A stretch of DNA of 64,000 nucleotides from Catenuloplanes indicus (GCF_030813715.1 NZ_JAUSUZ010000001.1:6386001-6450000); one strand, 5' to 3'; positions 34,307-46,672 are shown, counted from the stretch's first letter. The notes: a model not told the origin generated them from the sequence alone. Numbers and translations: made by a program.

Positions 34307-36690
34307 ATGACCGAGCAGAACAACGCTCTCGGCACCCAGCACAGCACCGCAGTGATCGACAACGGCGCGTTCGGCACCCGTGAGATCACCTTCTCCACCG
34401 GCCGCCTGGCCAAGCAGGCCGCCGGCTCCGTCATCGCCCAGCTCGGCGAGACGGTCGTCCTCTCCGCGACCACGGCCAGCAAGTCGCCGAAGGAGCACTT
34501 CGACTTCTTCCCGCTGACCGTCGACGTCGAGGAGCGGATGTACGCCGCGGGCCGCATCCCCGGCTCGTTCTTCCGCCGCGAGGGCCGGCCCAGCGAGGAC
34601 GCGATCCTCACCTGCCGCCTGATCGACCGGCCGCTGCGCCCGTCCTTCACCAAGGGCCTGCGCAACGAGGTCCAGGTCGTCGAGACCGTGCTGGCGCTCG
34701 ACCCGGCCCACCCGTACGACGTGGTCGCCATGAACGCGGCGTCCATGTCCACCAAGCTCTCCGGTCTGCCGTTCTCCGGTCCGATCGGCGCGACCCGGGT
34801 CGCGCACATCGACGGCCAGTGGGTGGCGTTCCCGACGCTCGAGGAGCTGGAGCGCGCCACGTTCGACATGGTCGTCGCGGGCCGCACGCTGCCCGACGGT
34901 GACGTCGCGATCATGATGGTCGAGGCCGAGGCCACGCCGAACGCGGTCAAGCTGATCGCCGCCGGTGCCACCGCGCCGACCGAGGAGATCGTGGCCAGCG
35001 GCCTGGAGGCCGCGAAGCCGGCCATCCGCGAGCTCTGCCGCGCGCAGAGCGAGCTGGCCGACGTGGCCGCGAAGCCGGTCGTCGAGTTCCCGGTCTTCCT
35101 GGACTACCAGGACGACGTGTACGAGGCCGTCTCCACCGCCGCGCGTGGCGAGGTCGCCGAGGCGCTCAAGATCGCTGGCAAGGCCGACCGCGAGGAGGCG
35201 CTCGACCTGGTCAAGGCCAAGGTCGCGGAGCAGCTCGCCGGCCAGTTCGAGGGCCGCGAGAAGGAGATCTCCGCCGCGTTCCGCTCGGTCACCAAGTCCG
35301 AGGTGCGCAACCGGGTGCTCCGCGAGCAGGTCCGCATCGACGGCCGCGGCCCGCGCGACATCCGTCCGCTGCACGCCGAGGTCGGCGTGCTGCCGCGGGT
35401 GCACGGCTCCGCGCTGTTCGAGCGTGGCGAGACCCAGATCATGGGCGTCACCACGCTGAACATGCTGCGCATGGAGCAGGCGCTGGACACGCTGGCGCCG
35501 GAGAAGTCCAAGCGCTACATGCACAACTACAACTTCCCGCCGTACTCGACCGGTGAGACCGGCCGGGTCGGCTCGCCGAAGCGGCGCGAGATCGGCCACG
35601 GCGCGCTCGCCGAGCGGGCGCTGGTGCCGGTGCTGCCCAGCCGCGAGGAGTTCCCGTACGCGATCCGCCAGGTCTCCGAGGCGCTGGGCTCGAACGGCTC
35701 GACCTCGATGGGCTCGGTCTGCGCGTCCACGCTGGCGCTGCTCTCCGCGGGTGTCCCGCTGAAGGCGCCGGTCGCCGGCATCGCCATGGGCCTCATCTCC
35801 GACGAGGTCGACGGCAAGACGGAGTACGTGACGCTGACCGACATCCTCGGCGCCGAGGACGCGTTCGGTGACATGGACTTCAAGGTCGCCGGTACGCCGG
35901 AGTTCGTGACCGCGCTGCAGCTCGACACGAAGCTCGACGGCATCCCGTCGGACGTGCTCGCGGCCGCGCTGCAGCAGGCCCACGAGGCCCGCGGCACGAT
36001 CCTCGGCGTGATGCAGGCCGCGATCGAGGGTCCGGGCGAGATGTCCGACCACGCGCCGCGCGTGACGACGGTGAAGATCCCGGTCGATAAGATCGGCATG
36101 GTCATCGGCCCGAAGGGCCAGACGATCAACGCGATCCAGGACGAGACCGGCGCCGAGATCTCCATCGAGGACGACGGCACGATCTACGTCGGCGCCACCA
36201 ACGGGCCGTCGGCCCAGGCGGCGGTCGACCGGATCAACGGCATCGCGAACCCGACGCTGCCGAAGGTCGGCGAGAAGTTCCTCGGCACGGTCGTCAAGAC
36301 GGCCGCGTTCGGCGCGTTCATCTCGCTGGTCCCGGGCCGCGACGGCCTGCTGCACATCTCCAAGGTGGGCAACGGCAAGCGCGTCGAGAAGGTCGAGGAC
36401 TTCCTCAACGTCGGCGACAAGATCGAGGTCCAGATCGCGGACATCGACCAGCGCGGCAAGATCTACCTCGACAAGGTGCGCGCCGAGGGCGAGGAGGCCC
36501 CGGCGGCCGAGGCCGCTTCCGGCGACCGCCCGCCGCGCGGTGACCGTGGCGGCGACCGTGGTGACCGCGGCCCGCGTGGTGACCGTGGCGGCGACCGTGG
36601 CGACCGCGCTCCCCGCGAGCCGCGCGCCGAGGGCGAGGGTGGCGGCGAGGGCGGCGACGGCCCGCGTCGTCGCCGGACGCGCCGCGACTG

Positions 36691-36691
<1 letters not shown>
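34307..36691 (+). CDS. pnp: Polyribonucleotide nucleotidyltransferase (PNPase)
   Basis: 794 residues from ATG 34307, with GAAGGAG about 13 bases upstream. Two RNase PH domains (first: [24 protein letters not shown]; second: [20 protein letters not shown], with the catalytic [14 protein letters not shown] and [19 protein letters not shown]), then a KH domain (about 590-650: [13 protein letters not shown]) and S1 domain (about 660-730: [17 protein letters not shown]). It degrades RNA from the 3' end by phosphorolysis and can synthesise tails. The C-terminal 55 residues are a [11 protein letters not shown]-type RGG-like tail. A leader of about 210 bases after the hairpin holds no gene. The stop overlaps the M16 protease start. 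Confidence 0.97.
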
Positions 36692-38749
<2,058 letters not shown>

Positions 38750-38751
38750 GC

Positions 38752-39324
38752 CTAGAGCGGTGCGTCCGCCAATGAGACGTGCAGGCGGAGCTGGGGGATG
38801 AGCAGGTCGTCGACGTCGAGCGCGCGGGAGGCACCGTCCGGCTCCCAGCCGGCCGAGCCGAGGAACTTCCGGGTCGCCGCGTCCGCGTCGTACGCCCAGG
38901 CGATCGCGGTGCCGAACATGTCCTCCCGCCACAGGTCCACGGCGGCCGACAGCAACCGGCTGCCGTGGCCACGCCGGCCCCAGCGCGGCTCGACCAGCAG
39001 ATCGGTGACGGCCGCGACGTCCGGCCCGAGCGCGCCCGGCTCCTCGCCGGGCGCGAGTGCCTGCTCATCGGCCGGACCTGCCGCGGCGAAGCCCACCAGA
39101 TACGATTGTTCGGCCTGCTCAACGGCGACCAGAACCCGGTGCCGGGGTGTCGGTGGGGCCTCGATGGACTCCCGCCAGCGCTCCGTCAGCCAGGTGACGT
39201 CGACCGAGTCGAGCACCTGCTTGGGCAGCAACCGGCGATACGCGACCCGCCAGGTCGTGAGCTGGATTCGCGCGATGTCACCGGCGTCCTGCGAGCCGGC
39301 CGGGCGAACGTACCCGAGTGCCAT
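38752..39324 (-). CDS. GNAT family N-acetyltransferase
   Basis: 190 residues from the ATG at 39324. Layout of the GNAT fold: IARIQLTTWRVAYRRLLP (alpha1), VAAVTDLLVEPRWGRRGHGSRLL where the core contains the acetyl-CoA pyrophosphate loop R-x-G-x-G-S, and WAYDADAATRKFLGSAGWEPDG, the classic C-terminal YxxNxxxxxFYxxxGF-like region. The start is supported by TACTCT eight bases upstream on this strand. Substrate unknown. It is accessory, inserted between dapB and thyX. Confidence 0.87.
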   Translation of the reverse strand: MALGYVRPAGSQDAGDIARIQLTTWRVAYRRLLPKQVLDSVDVTWLTERWRESIEAPPTPRHRVLVAVEQAEQSYLVGFAAAGPADEQALAPGEEPGALGPDVAAVTDLLVEPRWGRRGHGSRLLSAAVDLWREDMFGTAIAWAYDADAATRKFLGSAGWEPDGASRALDVDDLLIPQLRLHVSLADAPL

Positions 39325-39372
39325 GGTTGGCAAGAGTACGTGTACACACTCGATCTCTGGGGGACACTTCCG

Positions 39373-40575
39373 ATGCGGACGCTCTGGCGGGTCGCCGGCG
39401 TGGTGCTGTTCGCCGTCGCCGTCGCCGTCTTCGACCTGGTCACGTCCGCGCGGCACGGGTTCTTCGACCTGAAGGTCTATTGGGGAGCGCTGAACTACTG
39501 GGCCAACGACGGCGGCATGCTCTACGACTATCTGAACCCCAACACGCTGTACGGGTTCACGTACCCGCCGTTCGCCGCGTTCGTGATGCTGCCGATGGCC
39601 TGGGTGCCCTGGGGCGCCGCGATGACGATCAGCGTGATCGCGACCGTGGTGGTCACCGCGGTGCTGGTCTGGTGGCTGATCCGGCCGATCGCGCAGCGCC
39701 AGGGCTGGACGCCGTGGCTGGCGTTCGCGATCGCGGCCTGCCTGGTCGCCGCGTACGAGCCGATGCGCGAGACGGTCAACTTCGGCCAGGTCAACATGCT
39801 GCTGCTGTTCGTGGTGGCGGCGGACGTGCTGTTCGCAGTCGCGCGGAAGAGCCCGTTCGGCGGCGTCGGCATCGGCCTGGCCACCGCGATCAAGCTGACG
39901 CCCGGCGTGTTCATCATCTATCTGCTGGTCACCGGCCGCTGGCGGGCCGCGATCACCGCGTCCGGCACGGCCGCGTTCGTGACGCTGGTCGCCGCCGTGA
40001 TCGCACCGGACGCGTCCCGCGAGTTCTGGACGTCCGCGCTGTGGAACACCGACCGGGTCGGCGACCTCGGCTTCATCTCCAACCAGTCGCTGCAGGGCGT
40101 GGTCGCGCGGCTCTTCGGCGACGACGTCAAGCCGCTCTGGGCGCTGCTGGTGGTGGCCACGCTGATCTTCTGGGGCTGGCGCTGCCGGCTAGCGATCCAG
40201 GCCGGTGACGAGCGCGCCGGCCTGGCGTTGACCGCGGTGCTGGGCTGCCTGATCAGCCCGGTGACCTGGGTGCACCACCTGGTCTGGCTGCTGCCCGCGC
40301 TGTTCCTGATCGCGGGTGACGGGTTCCGGTCGGCCGGCCGGCGCAAGAAGATCATGCTGTCCATCGCGTTCCTGAGCTGGGCGATCCTGTGCAGCCGGCT
40401 GGTCTGGGTGTGGACGTACCGCACCGGGGGCCTCGGCGGCTTCCTCGGCGGCAGCGCCTACCTGTGGGTCAGCATCGTGCTGCTGCTGGCGATCCCGATC
40501 GCCCGCGCGGACCACCCCGAGGATCAAGATCTGTCCGAGGGTACGGAGGAAGCCCGCCCGTCCCTGGTGGCCTGA
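39373..40575 (+). CDS. GT87-family (DUF2029) polyprenol-phosphate-dependent mannosyltransferase
   Basis: 400 residues with around ten membrane helices. The GT-C signature of the family is visible: an acidic pair region in ARHGFFDLKVYWGALNYW, TYPPFAAFVMLPMAW, then AIKLTPGVFIIYLL, SNQSLQGVVARL and SPVTWVHHLVWLLPALF. Related enzymes add mannose from polyprenyl-phosphomannose to phosphatidylinositol mannosides and lipomannan at the outer membrane face. The start ATG 39373 is chosen; GTG 39342 would add ten residues. Acidic C-terminal tail (DHPEDQDLSEGTEEA). Confidence 0.85.
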   Translation: MRTLWRVAGVVLFAVAVAVFDLVTSARHGFFDLKVYWGALNYWANDGGMLYDYLNPNTLYGFTYPPFAAFVMLPMAWVPWGAAMTISVIATVVVTAVLVWWLIRPIAQRQGWTPWLAFAIAACLVAAYEPMRETVNFGQVNMLLLFVVAADVLFAVARKSPFGGVGIGLATAIKLTPGVFIIYLLVTGRWRAAITASGTAAFVTLVAAVIAPDASREFWTSALWNTDRVGDLGFISNQSLQGVVARLFGDDVKPLWALLVVATLIFWGWRCRLAIQAGDERAGLALTAVLGCLISPVTWVHHLVWLLPALFLIAGDGFRSAGRRKKIMLSIAFLSWAILCSRLVWVWTYRTGGLGGFLGGSAYLWVSIVLLLAIPIARADHPEDQDLSEGTEEARPSLVA

Positions 40576-40595
40576 GAACTGTCGGAGGGTCCGGG

Positions 40596-40601
40596 TAGCG
40601 T
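40596..40601 (+). promoter_or_regulatory. -10 box (TAGCGT), leaderless start
   Basis: TAGCGT ends seven bases before the ATG at 40609. Confidence 0.5.
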
Positions 40602-40608
40602 GCGGCCG

Positions 40609-41853
40609 ATGGACGATCTCTCGCTCGCCCAGGCCCGGCGCGTCACGCTGGCCGCACAGGGCTTCACCGACCCCGCGCCGGCCGGGGCGGTCACGGCACG
40701 GCACCTGCGGCGCGTGCTGGGCCGGGTCGGCCTGCTGCAGATCGACTCCGTCAACGTGCTGCAGCGCGCGCACTACCTGCCGATGTACAGCCGGCTCGGG
40801 CCGTACCCGACGGACCTGCTGGACCGCGCGTCCGCCCGGCGCCCGCGCACCCTGTTCGAGTACTGGGGGCACGAGGCGTCGCTGATCCCGGTCGAGCTGC
40901 AGCCCGCGCTGCGCTGGCGGATGGCGGAGGCGCACACGTCCGCCTGGGGCGGCATGCGGCGCATCGCGCAGGAACAGCCCGGCCTCGTCTCCTGGGTGCT
41001 CGACGAGGTGCGTGCCCGCGGCCCGCTGACCGCGGCCGAGATCGAGCACGACGCGCCGCGCGAGACCGGCAACTGGGGGTGGAACTGGTCGGTCGTCAAG
41101 CGCGCGCTGGAGTGGCTGTTCTGGTCCGGCGAGGTCACCTCGGCCGGCCGCAACTCCGCCTTCGCCCGCCTCTACGACCTGCCCGAGCGCGTGCTGCCCG
41201 CCGCGGTGATCGACGCGCCGACACCCCCGGTCGAGGACGCGCACCGCCGGCTGGTCGAGATCTCCGCCCGTGCGCTCGGCGTCGCCGCGGAACCCGAACT
41301 GCGCGACTACTTCCGCCTCCCGGTCGCCGGCGCCCGCCGCGCGATCGCGGAGCTGGCCGAGGCCGGCACGCTCCGCCCGGTCCGGGTCGAGGGCTGGAGC
41401 AAGCCGGCCTACCTGCACGCGGACGCGCGACTGCCGCGCCGGGTGCGGGCCAGCACGCTGGTCAGCCCGTTCGACCCGATGGTCTGGGAGCGGGCCCGAG
41501 CCGAACGGCTGTTCGGCTTCACCTACCGGATCGAGATCTACGTGCCCGCGGCGCAGCGCCTCTACGGCTACTACGTGCTGCCGTTCCTGCACGGCGACCG
41601 GTTCGCCGCCCGCGTCGACCTGAAGGCCGACCGCCGGGCCGGCGTGCTCCGCGTGCCCGCGGCCTGGCGCGAGCCACACGCGGCCGAGCCGGAGACCGCA
41701 CACGCGCTCGCGGCCGAACTGCGCCGCCTCGCCGCCTGGCTGGGCCTGACGTCGGTCGCACCACCGGAGCGCGGCGACCTGGCACCCGCGCTCGCCTCCG
41801 CCCTGGCCACCACACCCGACGCCGAGCCGGTAGCGTCCGCCGCCGGTCCTTGA
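40609..41853 (+). CDS. Winged-helix DNA glycosylase of the YcaQ/AlkX (HTH_42) family
   Basis: 414 residues. The N-terminal winged-helix region has [23 protein letters not shown] fits the QxD catalytic pair of the YcaQ/AlkX branch, distinct from the QxQ of AlkZ. Other family elements are [53 protein letters not shown] (longer block split here) and [12 protein letters not shown] with RVDLKADR. Known members unhook interstrand DNA crosslinks and remove bulky N-alkyl lesions. This suggests a self-protection or general repair role. It is monocistronic and probably leaderless. Confidence 0.87.
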   Translation: MDDLSLAQARRVTLAAQGFTDPAPAGAVTARHLRRVLGRVGLLQIDSVNVLQRAHYLPMYSRLGPYPTDLLDRASARRPRTLFEYWGHEASLIPVELQPALRWRMAEAHTSAWGGMRRIAQEQPGLVSWVLDEVRARGPLTAAEIEHDAPRETGNWGWNWSVVKRALEWLFWSGEVTSAGRNSAFARLYDLPERVLPAAVIDAPTPPVEDAHRRLVEISARALGVAAEPELRDYFRLPVAGARRAIAELAEAGTLRPVRVEGWSKPAYLHADARLPRRVRASTLVSPFDPMVWERARAERLFGFTYRIEIYVPAAQRLYGYYVLPFLHGDRFAARVDLKADRRAGVLRVPAAWREPHAAEPETAHALAAELRRLAAWLGLTSVAPPERGDLAPALASALATTPDAEPVASAAGP

Positions 41854-42287
41854 CGGCCGGCGCAGGCCACCGCACCCCGCCCCGGCCGTGCCGGCTGCCG
41901 ATGAGGTCCGGCGGCCTGCCGCGGTCGGTGGTGCCAGTTGTCTCCGGCTGCCGGTCAGGTGCGGCCGCCGGTCAGGTGCGGCTGCTTCCTGCGGCCGGCC
42001 GGGTCGGCGGTCTGCCGCGGTCGGTGGTGCCGGCTGTCTCCGGCTGCCGGTCAGGTGCGGCTGCCTTCGGCGGCCGGCCGGTGTCGCTGCCTCCGGCGAT
42101 CGGCGGGGTGGCCGTCTCCGGCGACGGCCTGCGTCCGGCAGCCCGACGGTATCGGCCGTGCCGGCCGCTTACCGTCGAGCCGGCTGGCTCGGGCGGCCGG
42201 CCGGGTCCGGCGGCGCCCGGTGGCGTCGTCGGGGTCGCGGGGCGGGGGTAGGTTGGGAGGCGGATTCGGCGAGACGGGAGACAGGGC
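41854..42287. other. 434-base intergenic region with internal duplication
   Basis: No frame is convincing as a gene. It consists mainly of GC-rich short words (CTGCCGGTCAGGTGCGGC and CTGCCGCGGTCGGTGG) repeated, as detailed in the repeat entry. Confidence 0.6.
41916..42061. repeat. Imperfect 50-bp direct repeat with 96-base offset
   Basis: The 50 bases at 41916-41965 recur at 42012-42061 with two mismatches, and the word GCCGGTCAGGTGCGGC has a third copy at 41967-41982. This looks like local slippage duplication between the AlkX and DUF2752 genes. Confidence 0.85.
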
Positions 42288-42983
42288 ATGAGCGGCGAGC
42301 CGTCGCAGGCGGATTCGAGGTCCGTGGACACCGCGTCGCCGCACCCGGCCGACGGCACCGGCGTGGCCGCGCAGACCGCGCCGGGCGGAACACACCCGCC
42401 CCAGCAGCCGGCCACGGACGCGGCCTATCCGGCGTACCAGCCGAACGTCGAGGGAACTTATCCGATATATCGCCCCGGTCCTGACGGAACATATCCGTCG
42501 TATCCGGTCTATCCACCGGGATACGTGCCACCTCAGCCGGACCGGCTCACCCGGCTCGTCACCCGGGTCCACGCGCGCACCCCGCGCTGGCTGGCACCGC
42601 TCGCCGTGTTCGGCTGTGTCTCCGCCGCCGCCGGTTACGTGCTCTGGGCCGACCCGGCCGCCGCCGACGCGAACGCGACGCCGACCTGCATCGTGAAGTA
42701 CCTGACCGGCTTCGACTGCCCCGGCTGCGGCGGTACCCGCGCGGTCTGGTTCATGATGCACGGCGACATCGCGAACGCCGCCCGCCACCACGCGGTGCTG
42801 CTGTTCGCCACCCCGTTCGTCGCCTACCTCTACCTCGCCTGGGCCGGCAAGGCCCTGTTCGGCTGGCGCCTTCCCAGCTGGGAGCCGTCCTCCCGGTCGC
42901 TGATCTGGTTCCTGGCTGCCTGGGGCATCTTCTCGGTGGTCCGAAACCTCCCGTGGGAACCCTTCACCTGGTTCTTCGTTTGA
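42288..42983 (+). CDS. DUF2752 membrane protein with Tyr/Pro-rich N-terminus
   Basis: 231 residues. The first 85 are disordered, with [17 protein letters not shown] and [12 protein letters not shown] repeats. Then come about four membrane helices with the DUF2752 hallmark [19 protein letters not shown], a CxxC-type motif. The family is widespread and uncharacterised; the paired cysteines between membrane segments may bind metal or be redox-active (inference). It stands alone, 43 bases before thyX but with its own orientation-matched spacing. Confidence 0.85.
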   Translation: MSGEPSQADSRSVDTASPHPADGTGVAAQTAPGGTHPPQQPATDAAYPAYQPNVEGTYPIYRPGPDGTYPSYPVYPPGYVPPQPDRLTRLVTRVHARTPRWLAPLAVFGCVSAAAGYVLWADPAAADANATPTCIVKYLTGFDCPGCGGTRAVWFMMHGDIANAARHHAVLLFATPFVAYLYLAWAGKALFGWRLPSWEPSSRSLIWFLAAWGIFSVVRNLPWEPFTWFFV

Positions 42984-42991
42984 CCTTCGGG

Positions 42992-42997
42992 TAGACT
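42992..42997 (+). promoter_or_regulatory. Candidate -10 (TAGACT) of thyX
   Basis: TAGACT lies 29 bases before ATG 43027, followed by a T-run and a GAGGGGG ribosome-binding site, so thyX has a short leader unlike its leaderless neighbours. Confidence 0.45.
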
Positions 42998-43026
42998 GCG
43001 CGGGTTTTTGCAATCGAGGGGGTCGC

Positions 43027-43779
43027 ATGGCGGAGATCGTGCCGCAGCAGGTGCAGTTGATCGCGTGGACGCAGTTCCAGGCGCCGGAGGGCGTGGCGTG
43101 GTCGACGGACGCCGAGGGCGGGCAGGCGCTCGCCGAGTTCGCGGGCCGCGCCTGCTACCAGTCGTGGAAGAAGCCGAACCCGAAGACCGCCACGAACGCG
43201 GGCTACCTGGAGCACATCCTGGAGACCGGGCACTTCAGCGTGCTGGAGCACGGCTCGGTCAGCTTCTACTTCTCCGGCATCTCCCGGTCGCTGACGCACG
43301 AGCTGATCCGGCACCGGCACTTCTCCTACTCGCAGCTCTCCCAGCGGTACGTGCCGGAGCGCGACGCGGCGTTCGTCGAGCCGGACGTGATCGCGGGCGA
43401 CCCGGAGCTGCACGCCATGTTCGCCAAGGCGGCGGACGCGAGCCTCGCGGCGTACACCGAGCTGCTGGAGGGCCTGGAGGCCAAGTTCGCCGACGTGGAG
43501 AGCCCGACGCTGCGCCGCAAGCAGGCCCGCCAGGCCGCCCGCGCGATCCTGCCGAACGCGACCGAGACCCGCATCGTGGTGACCGGCAACTACCGCGCGT
43601 GGCGGCACTTCATCGCGCTGCGCGCCACCGAGGCGGCCGACGTGGAGATCCGCGAGCTGGCCGTCGAGTGCCTGCGCCAGCTGACCGAGAAGGCGCCGAA
43701 CGTGTTCGGTGACTTCACGATCAGCACGCTGCCGGACGGCACCGAGATCGCGCACAGCCCGCACGCCGAGCGGTCCTGA
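43027..43779 (+). CDS. thyX: Flavin-dependent thymidylate synthase
   Basis: 250 residues. The ThyX signature [15 protein letters not shown] (RHRxxSxxxxSxRY) is at about residues 96-110. [16 protein letters not shown] and the C-terminal [11 protein letters not shown] segment are also present. It methylates dUMP to dTMP with methylene-tetrahydrofolate and FAD/NADPH. The thyX-dapA-rnj order is conserved in actinobacteria. Confidence 0.97.
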   Translation: MAEIVPQQVQLIAWTQFQAPEGVAWSTDAEGGQALAEFAGRACYQSWKKPNPKTATNAGYLEHILETGHFSVLEHGSVSFYFSGISRSLTHELIRHRHFSYSQLSQRYVPERDAAFVEPDVIAGDPELHAMFAKAADASLAAYTELLEGLEAKFADVESPTLRRKQARQAARAILPNATETRIVVTGNYRAWRHFIALRATEAADVEIRELAVECLRQLTEKAPNVFGDFTISTLPDGTEIAHSPHAERS

Positions 43780-43789
43780 GCAGAAAGTT

Positions 43790-43855
43790 TTTTCGCACCG
43801 TCCGGGCCGCTCCGGCGACAAAGCATCACGCCGGGGCGGCGGCCGGACGAAAGAA
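43790..43855 (+). terminator. Possible terminator region after thyX
   Basis: A run of six T at 43791-43796 is followed by long complementary arms (CGTCCGGGCCGCTCCGG near 43799 and CCGGGGCGGCGGCCGGACG near 43833, with bulges). The T-run precedes the stem on this strand, so it would terminate leftward rather than rightward transcripts; the assignment is weak. Confidence 0.3.
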
Positions 43856-43945
43856 GCCCCTCGCCGTACCCTTGAGGGTTGAAAAAAGACGGCCGGCCCC
43901 GAGCGGGAGGCGAAGAGGCCTTCGGGCCGCTCAGCGGCCGTCCGC

Positions 43946-43951
43946 TAGGTT
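43946..43951 (+). promoter_or_regulatory. -10 box (TAGGTT) of dapA, leaderless start
   Basis: TAGGTT ends six bases before the ATG at 43958. Confidence 0.55.
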
Positions 43952-43957
43952 GTGTGC

Positions 43958-44869
43958 ATGACGCACGACCACGGCGCCGCCCGGCGGCCCTTCGGACGAG
44001 TTATCACGGCCATGGTGACGCCGTTCCGCCCGGACGGCTCGCTCGACGCGGACGGCGCGCAGACGCTCGCGGCGCACCTGGTCGATGTGCAGCGCAACGA
44101 CGCCCTGGTGCTCAGCGGCACCGGCGGCGAGTCGCCGACCACCACCGAGGCGGAGAAGGAGACGCTGATCCGCGTCGTCCGCGAGGCGGTCGGCGACCGG
44201 GCGCAGATCATCGCCGGGGTCGGCACGAACGACACCGCGCACACCGTGGAGCTGGCCCGCGCCGCCGAGAAGGCCGGGGCGAACGGTCTGCTGGTCGTCA
44301 CGCCGTACTACAACCGCCCGCCGCAGTCCGGCGTCGCCCGGCACTTCAGCACCGTTGCGGACGCGACCGGCCTGCCGGTGATGCTCTACGACATCCCGCA
44401 CCGGGCGGGCATACCGATCGCGACCGAGACGCTGCTCCGGGTCGCCGAGCACCCGAACATCGTGGCCGTGAAGGACGCGAAGGGTGACCTGGCCGCGACG
44501 TCCGAGGTGCTGGCCCGGACGGACCTGGCGTACTACAGCGGTGAGGACGCCGCGACGCTGCCCTGGCTGTCGATCGGCGCGGCCGGCGTGGTCGGCACGT
44601 CCACCCACTTCGTCGGCGCGCAGACGCTGGAGCTCATCACGGCGTTCGAGCGCGGCGACGTGGCCGGGGCGCTCCGCCTGCACCGGCAGCTGCTGCCGAT
44701 CTACACGGGCATCTTCCGCACCGCGGGCACCATCCTGGTCAAGGCCGGGCTCAACGCCCAGGGCCTGCCGGCCGGGCCGGTGCGATCGCCGTTGGTGGAT
44801 GCCACCGAGGACGAGACGGCGCAGCTGCGCGCCGATTGCCTGGCCGCCGGCGTGGAGTTGGCGGCATGA
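43958..44869 (+). CDS. dapA: 4-hydroxy-tetrahydrodipicolinate synthase
   Basis: 303 residues; the ATG at 43958 is preferred over GTG 43952 because of the adjacent -10 box. TIM-barrel signatures: VLSGTGGESPTTTEAEK (the TT pair), VTPYYNRPPQSG (catalytic Tyr), and VAVKDAKGDL with the Schiff-base Lys. It condenses pyruvate and aspartate semialdehyde, the first committed step to lysine and diaminopimelate. It is upstream of rnj, as in mycobacteria and streptomycetes. Confidence 0.96.
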   Translation: MTHDHGAARRPFGRVITAMVTPFRPDGSLDADGAQTLAAHLVDVQRNDALVLSGTGGESPTTTEAEKETLIRVVREAVGDRAQIIAGVGTNDTAHTVELARAAEKAGANGLLVVTPYYNRPPQSGVARHFSTVADATGLPVMLYDIPHRAGIPIATETLLRVAEHPNIVAVKDAKGDLAATSEVLARTDLAYYSGEDAATLPWLSIGAAGVVGTSTHFVGAQTLELITAFERGDVAGALRLHRQLLPIYTGIFRTAGTILVKAGLNAQGLPAGPVRSPLVDATEDETAQLRADCLAAGVELAA

Positions 44870-44943
44870 TTATTGACGCACCGAGGTGATTGCATGACGC
44901 TACGTACGACCGCACCGGGCGCCCGGCACCGGGTGGTGGGGGT

Positions 44944-46629
44944 GTGACCACGGAACAGACCGCCGTGCACGTTCCGCCGCTGGCCAAGGGCGCCCTCCGG
45001 GTGATTCCGCTGGGTGGGCTGGGCGCCATCGGCCGGAACATGACCGTCTTCGAGTACGACGGAAAACTGCTCATAGTCGACTGCGGGGTGCTCTTCCCCG
45101 ACGTGGACCAGCCCGGCGTCGACCTGATCCTGCCGGACTTCTCCCCGATCCTGGACCGGCTCGCCGACGTGCAGGCGATCGTGCTCACCCACGGGCACGA
45201 GGACCACATCGGCGCCGTGCCGTACCTGCTCGCCCACAAGAAGGACATCCCGCTCGTCGGGTCCCAGTTCACGCTGGCCCTGGTCGAGGCGAAGCTGGCC
45301 GAGCGGCGGATCGACCCGTACACGCTGACCGTCAAGGAGGGCCGGAGCGAGAAGCTCGGGCCGTTCGAGTGCGAGTTCTTCGCGGTCAACCACTCGATCC
45401 CGGACGCGCTCGCGGTCGCGATCAAGACGCCGGCCGGCACCGTGCTGCACACCGGCGACTTCAAGATGGACCAGCTGCCGCTGGACGGGCGGATCACCGA
45501 CCTGGCCGGGTTCGCGCGGCTCGGCGCCGAGGGCGTCGACCTGCTGCTCTCCGACTCGACGAACGCGGAGATCCCGGGCTTCGTCTCCCCGGAGCGGGAG
45601 ATCGGCCCGGTCATCGACTCGATCTTCGCCAAGGCGACCGGCCGGATCATCGTGGCCAGCTTCGCCTCGCACGTGCACCGCGTGCAGCAGGTGCTGGACT
45701 CCGCGCACGAGCACGGCCGTAAGGTCGCGTTCATCGGCCGCTCGATGGTGCGCAACATGGGGATCGCCCGCGACCTCGGCCTGCTGCACATCCCGGACCG
45801 GCTGGTCGTCGGCATGGACGAGGCGATGAACCTGCCGCCGGACGAGATCGTGCTGATGTCGACCGGTTCGCAGGGCGAGCCGATGAGCGCGCTCGGCCGG
45901 ATGGCCACCGGCGACCACCGGCACGTCACGATCACGCCCGGGGACACCGTGGTGCTGGCCAGCTCGCTGGTCCCGGGCAACGAGACCTCGGTCTACCGGG
46001 TGATCAACCGGCTGTCCCGGGCCGGCGCGACCGTGATCCACAAGGAGGTCGCGCGCGTCCACGTCTCCGGCCACTCGCCGGCCGGTGAGCTGCTCTACCT
46101 GCTCAACGTGGTCAAGCCGCGGAACCTGATGCCGGTGCACGGCGAGTGGCGGCACCTGCGCGCGCACGGCCGGCTCGGCATCGAGTCCGGCATCAAGCCG
46201 GAGCACGTGGTGCTGGCCGAGGACGGCGACATCGTGGATCTCGTCGGCGGCCGGGCCCGCGTGGTCGGCCACGCCGGTAACCGCTACGTCTACGTCGACG
46301 GCCTCGCGGTCGGCGACGTCGGCGAGTCGCTGCTGACCGAGCGCAAAATCCTCGGGGACGGCGGCTTCATCGCCGCCACCGTGGTGGTCGACTCCGTCAC
46401 CGGCAAGGTGGTCGGCGGCCCGGCGATCTCGGCGAAGGGCTTCTCCGAGGACCCGCAGGCGTTCAACCCGGTGCTGCCGCTGATCACGGACGGCCTGAAT
46501 CGGGCCGCGAACGACGGCATCACCGACCCGCACCAGTTGCAACAGATCGTGCGCCGCATCGTCGGCCGCTGGGTGAACGAGGCGTACCGCCGCCGCCCCA
46601 TGATCGTCCCCAACGTGGTCGAGGTCTGA
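44944..46629 (+). CDS. rnj: Ribonuclease J
   Basis: 561 residues from GTG 44944, with a GGTGGGGGT purine-rich site upstream. Metallo-beta-lactamase motifs: VLTHGHEDHIGAVPYLL, LHTGDFKMD, and SDSTNAEIPG, followed by the beta-CASP domain (SFASHVHRVQQ, STGSQGEP) and VSGHSPAGELLYLLNVVKP. RNase J combines endonuclease and 5'-3' exonuclease activity in mRNA decay and rRNA maturation. The neighbour dapA and length match actinobacterial RNase J. Confidence 0.95.
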   Translation: MTTEQTAVHVPPLAKGALRVIPLGGLGAIGRNMTVFEYDGKLLIVDCGVLFPDVDQPGVDLILPDFSPILDRLADVQAIVLTHGHEDHIGAVPYLLAHKKDIPLVGSQFTLALVEAKLAERRIDPYTLTVKEGRSEKLGPFECEFFAVNHSIPDALAVAIKTPAGTVLHTGDFKMDQLPLDGRITDLAGFARLGAEGVDLLLSDSTNAEIPGFVSPEREIGPVIDSIFAKATGRIIVASFASHVHRVQQVLDSAHEHGRKVAFIGRSMVRNMGIARDLGLLHIPDRLVVGMDEAMNLPPDEIVLMSTGSQGEPMSALGRMATGDHRHVTITPGDTVVLASSLVPGNETSVYRVINRLSRAGATVIHKEVARVHVSGHSPAGELLYLLNVVKPRNLMPVHGEWRHLRAHGRLGIESGIKPEHVVLAEDGDIVDLVGGRARVVGHAGNRYVYVDGLAVGDVGESLLTERKILGDGGFIAATVVVDSVTGKVVGGPAISAKGFSEDPQAFNPVLPLITDGLNRAANDGITDPHQLQQIVRRIVGRWVNEAYRRRPMIVPNVVEV

Positions 46630-46633
46630 TCGA

Positions 46634-46672
46634 CGGCCGGTGCGGGGGTTTCCGCACCGGCCGACTGCTTTC
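46634..46672 (+). terminator. Intrinsic terminator of rnj
   Basis: A perfect 12-bp stem (CGGCCGGTGCGG / CCGCACCGGCCG, arms 46634-46645 and 46652-46663) with a six-base loop, then ACTGCTTTCC. Confidence 0.8.

Noticed and set aside
41888-42484. Plus-strand frame of about 198 codons through the duplicated intergenic DNA
   Set aside because: Its repeats follow the DNA duplication, composition is Arg/Gly/Cys-biased, and it overlaps the clear DUF2752 gene in another frame.
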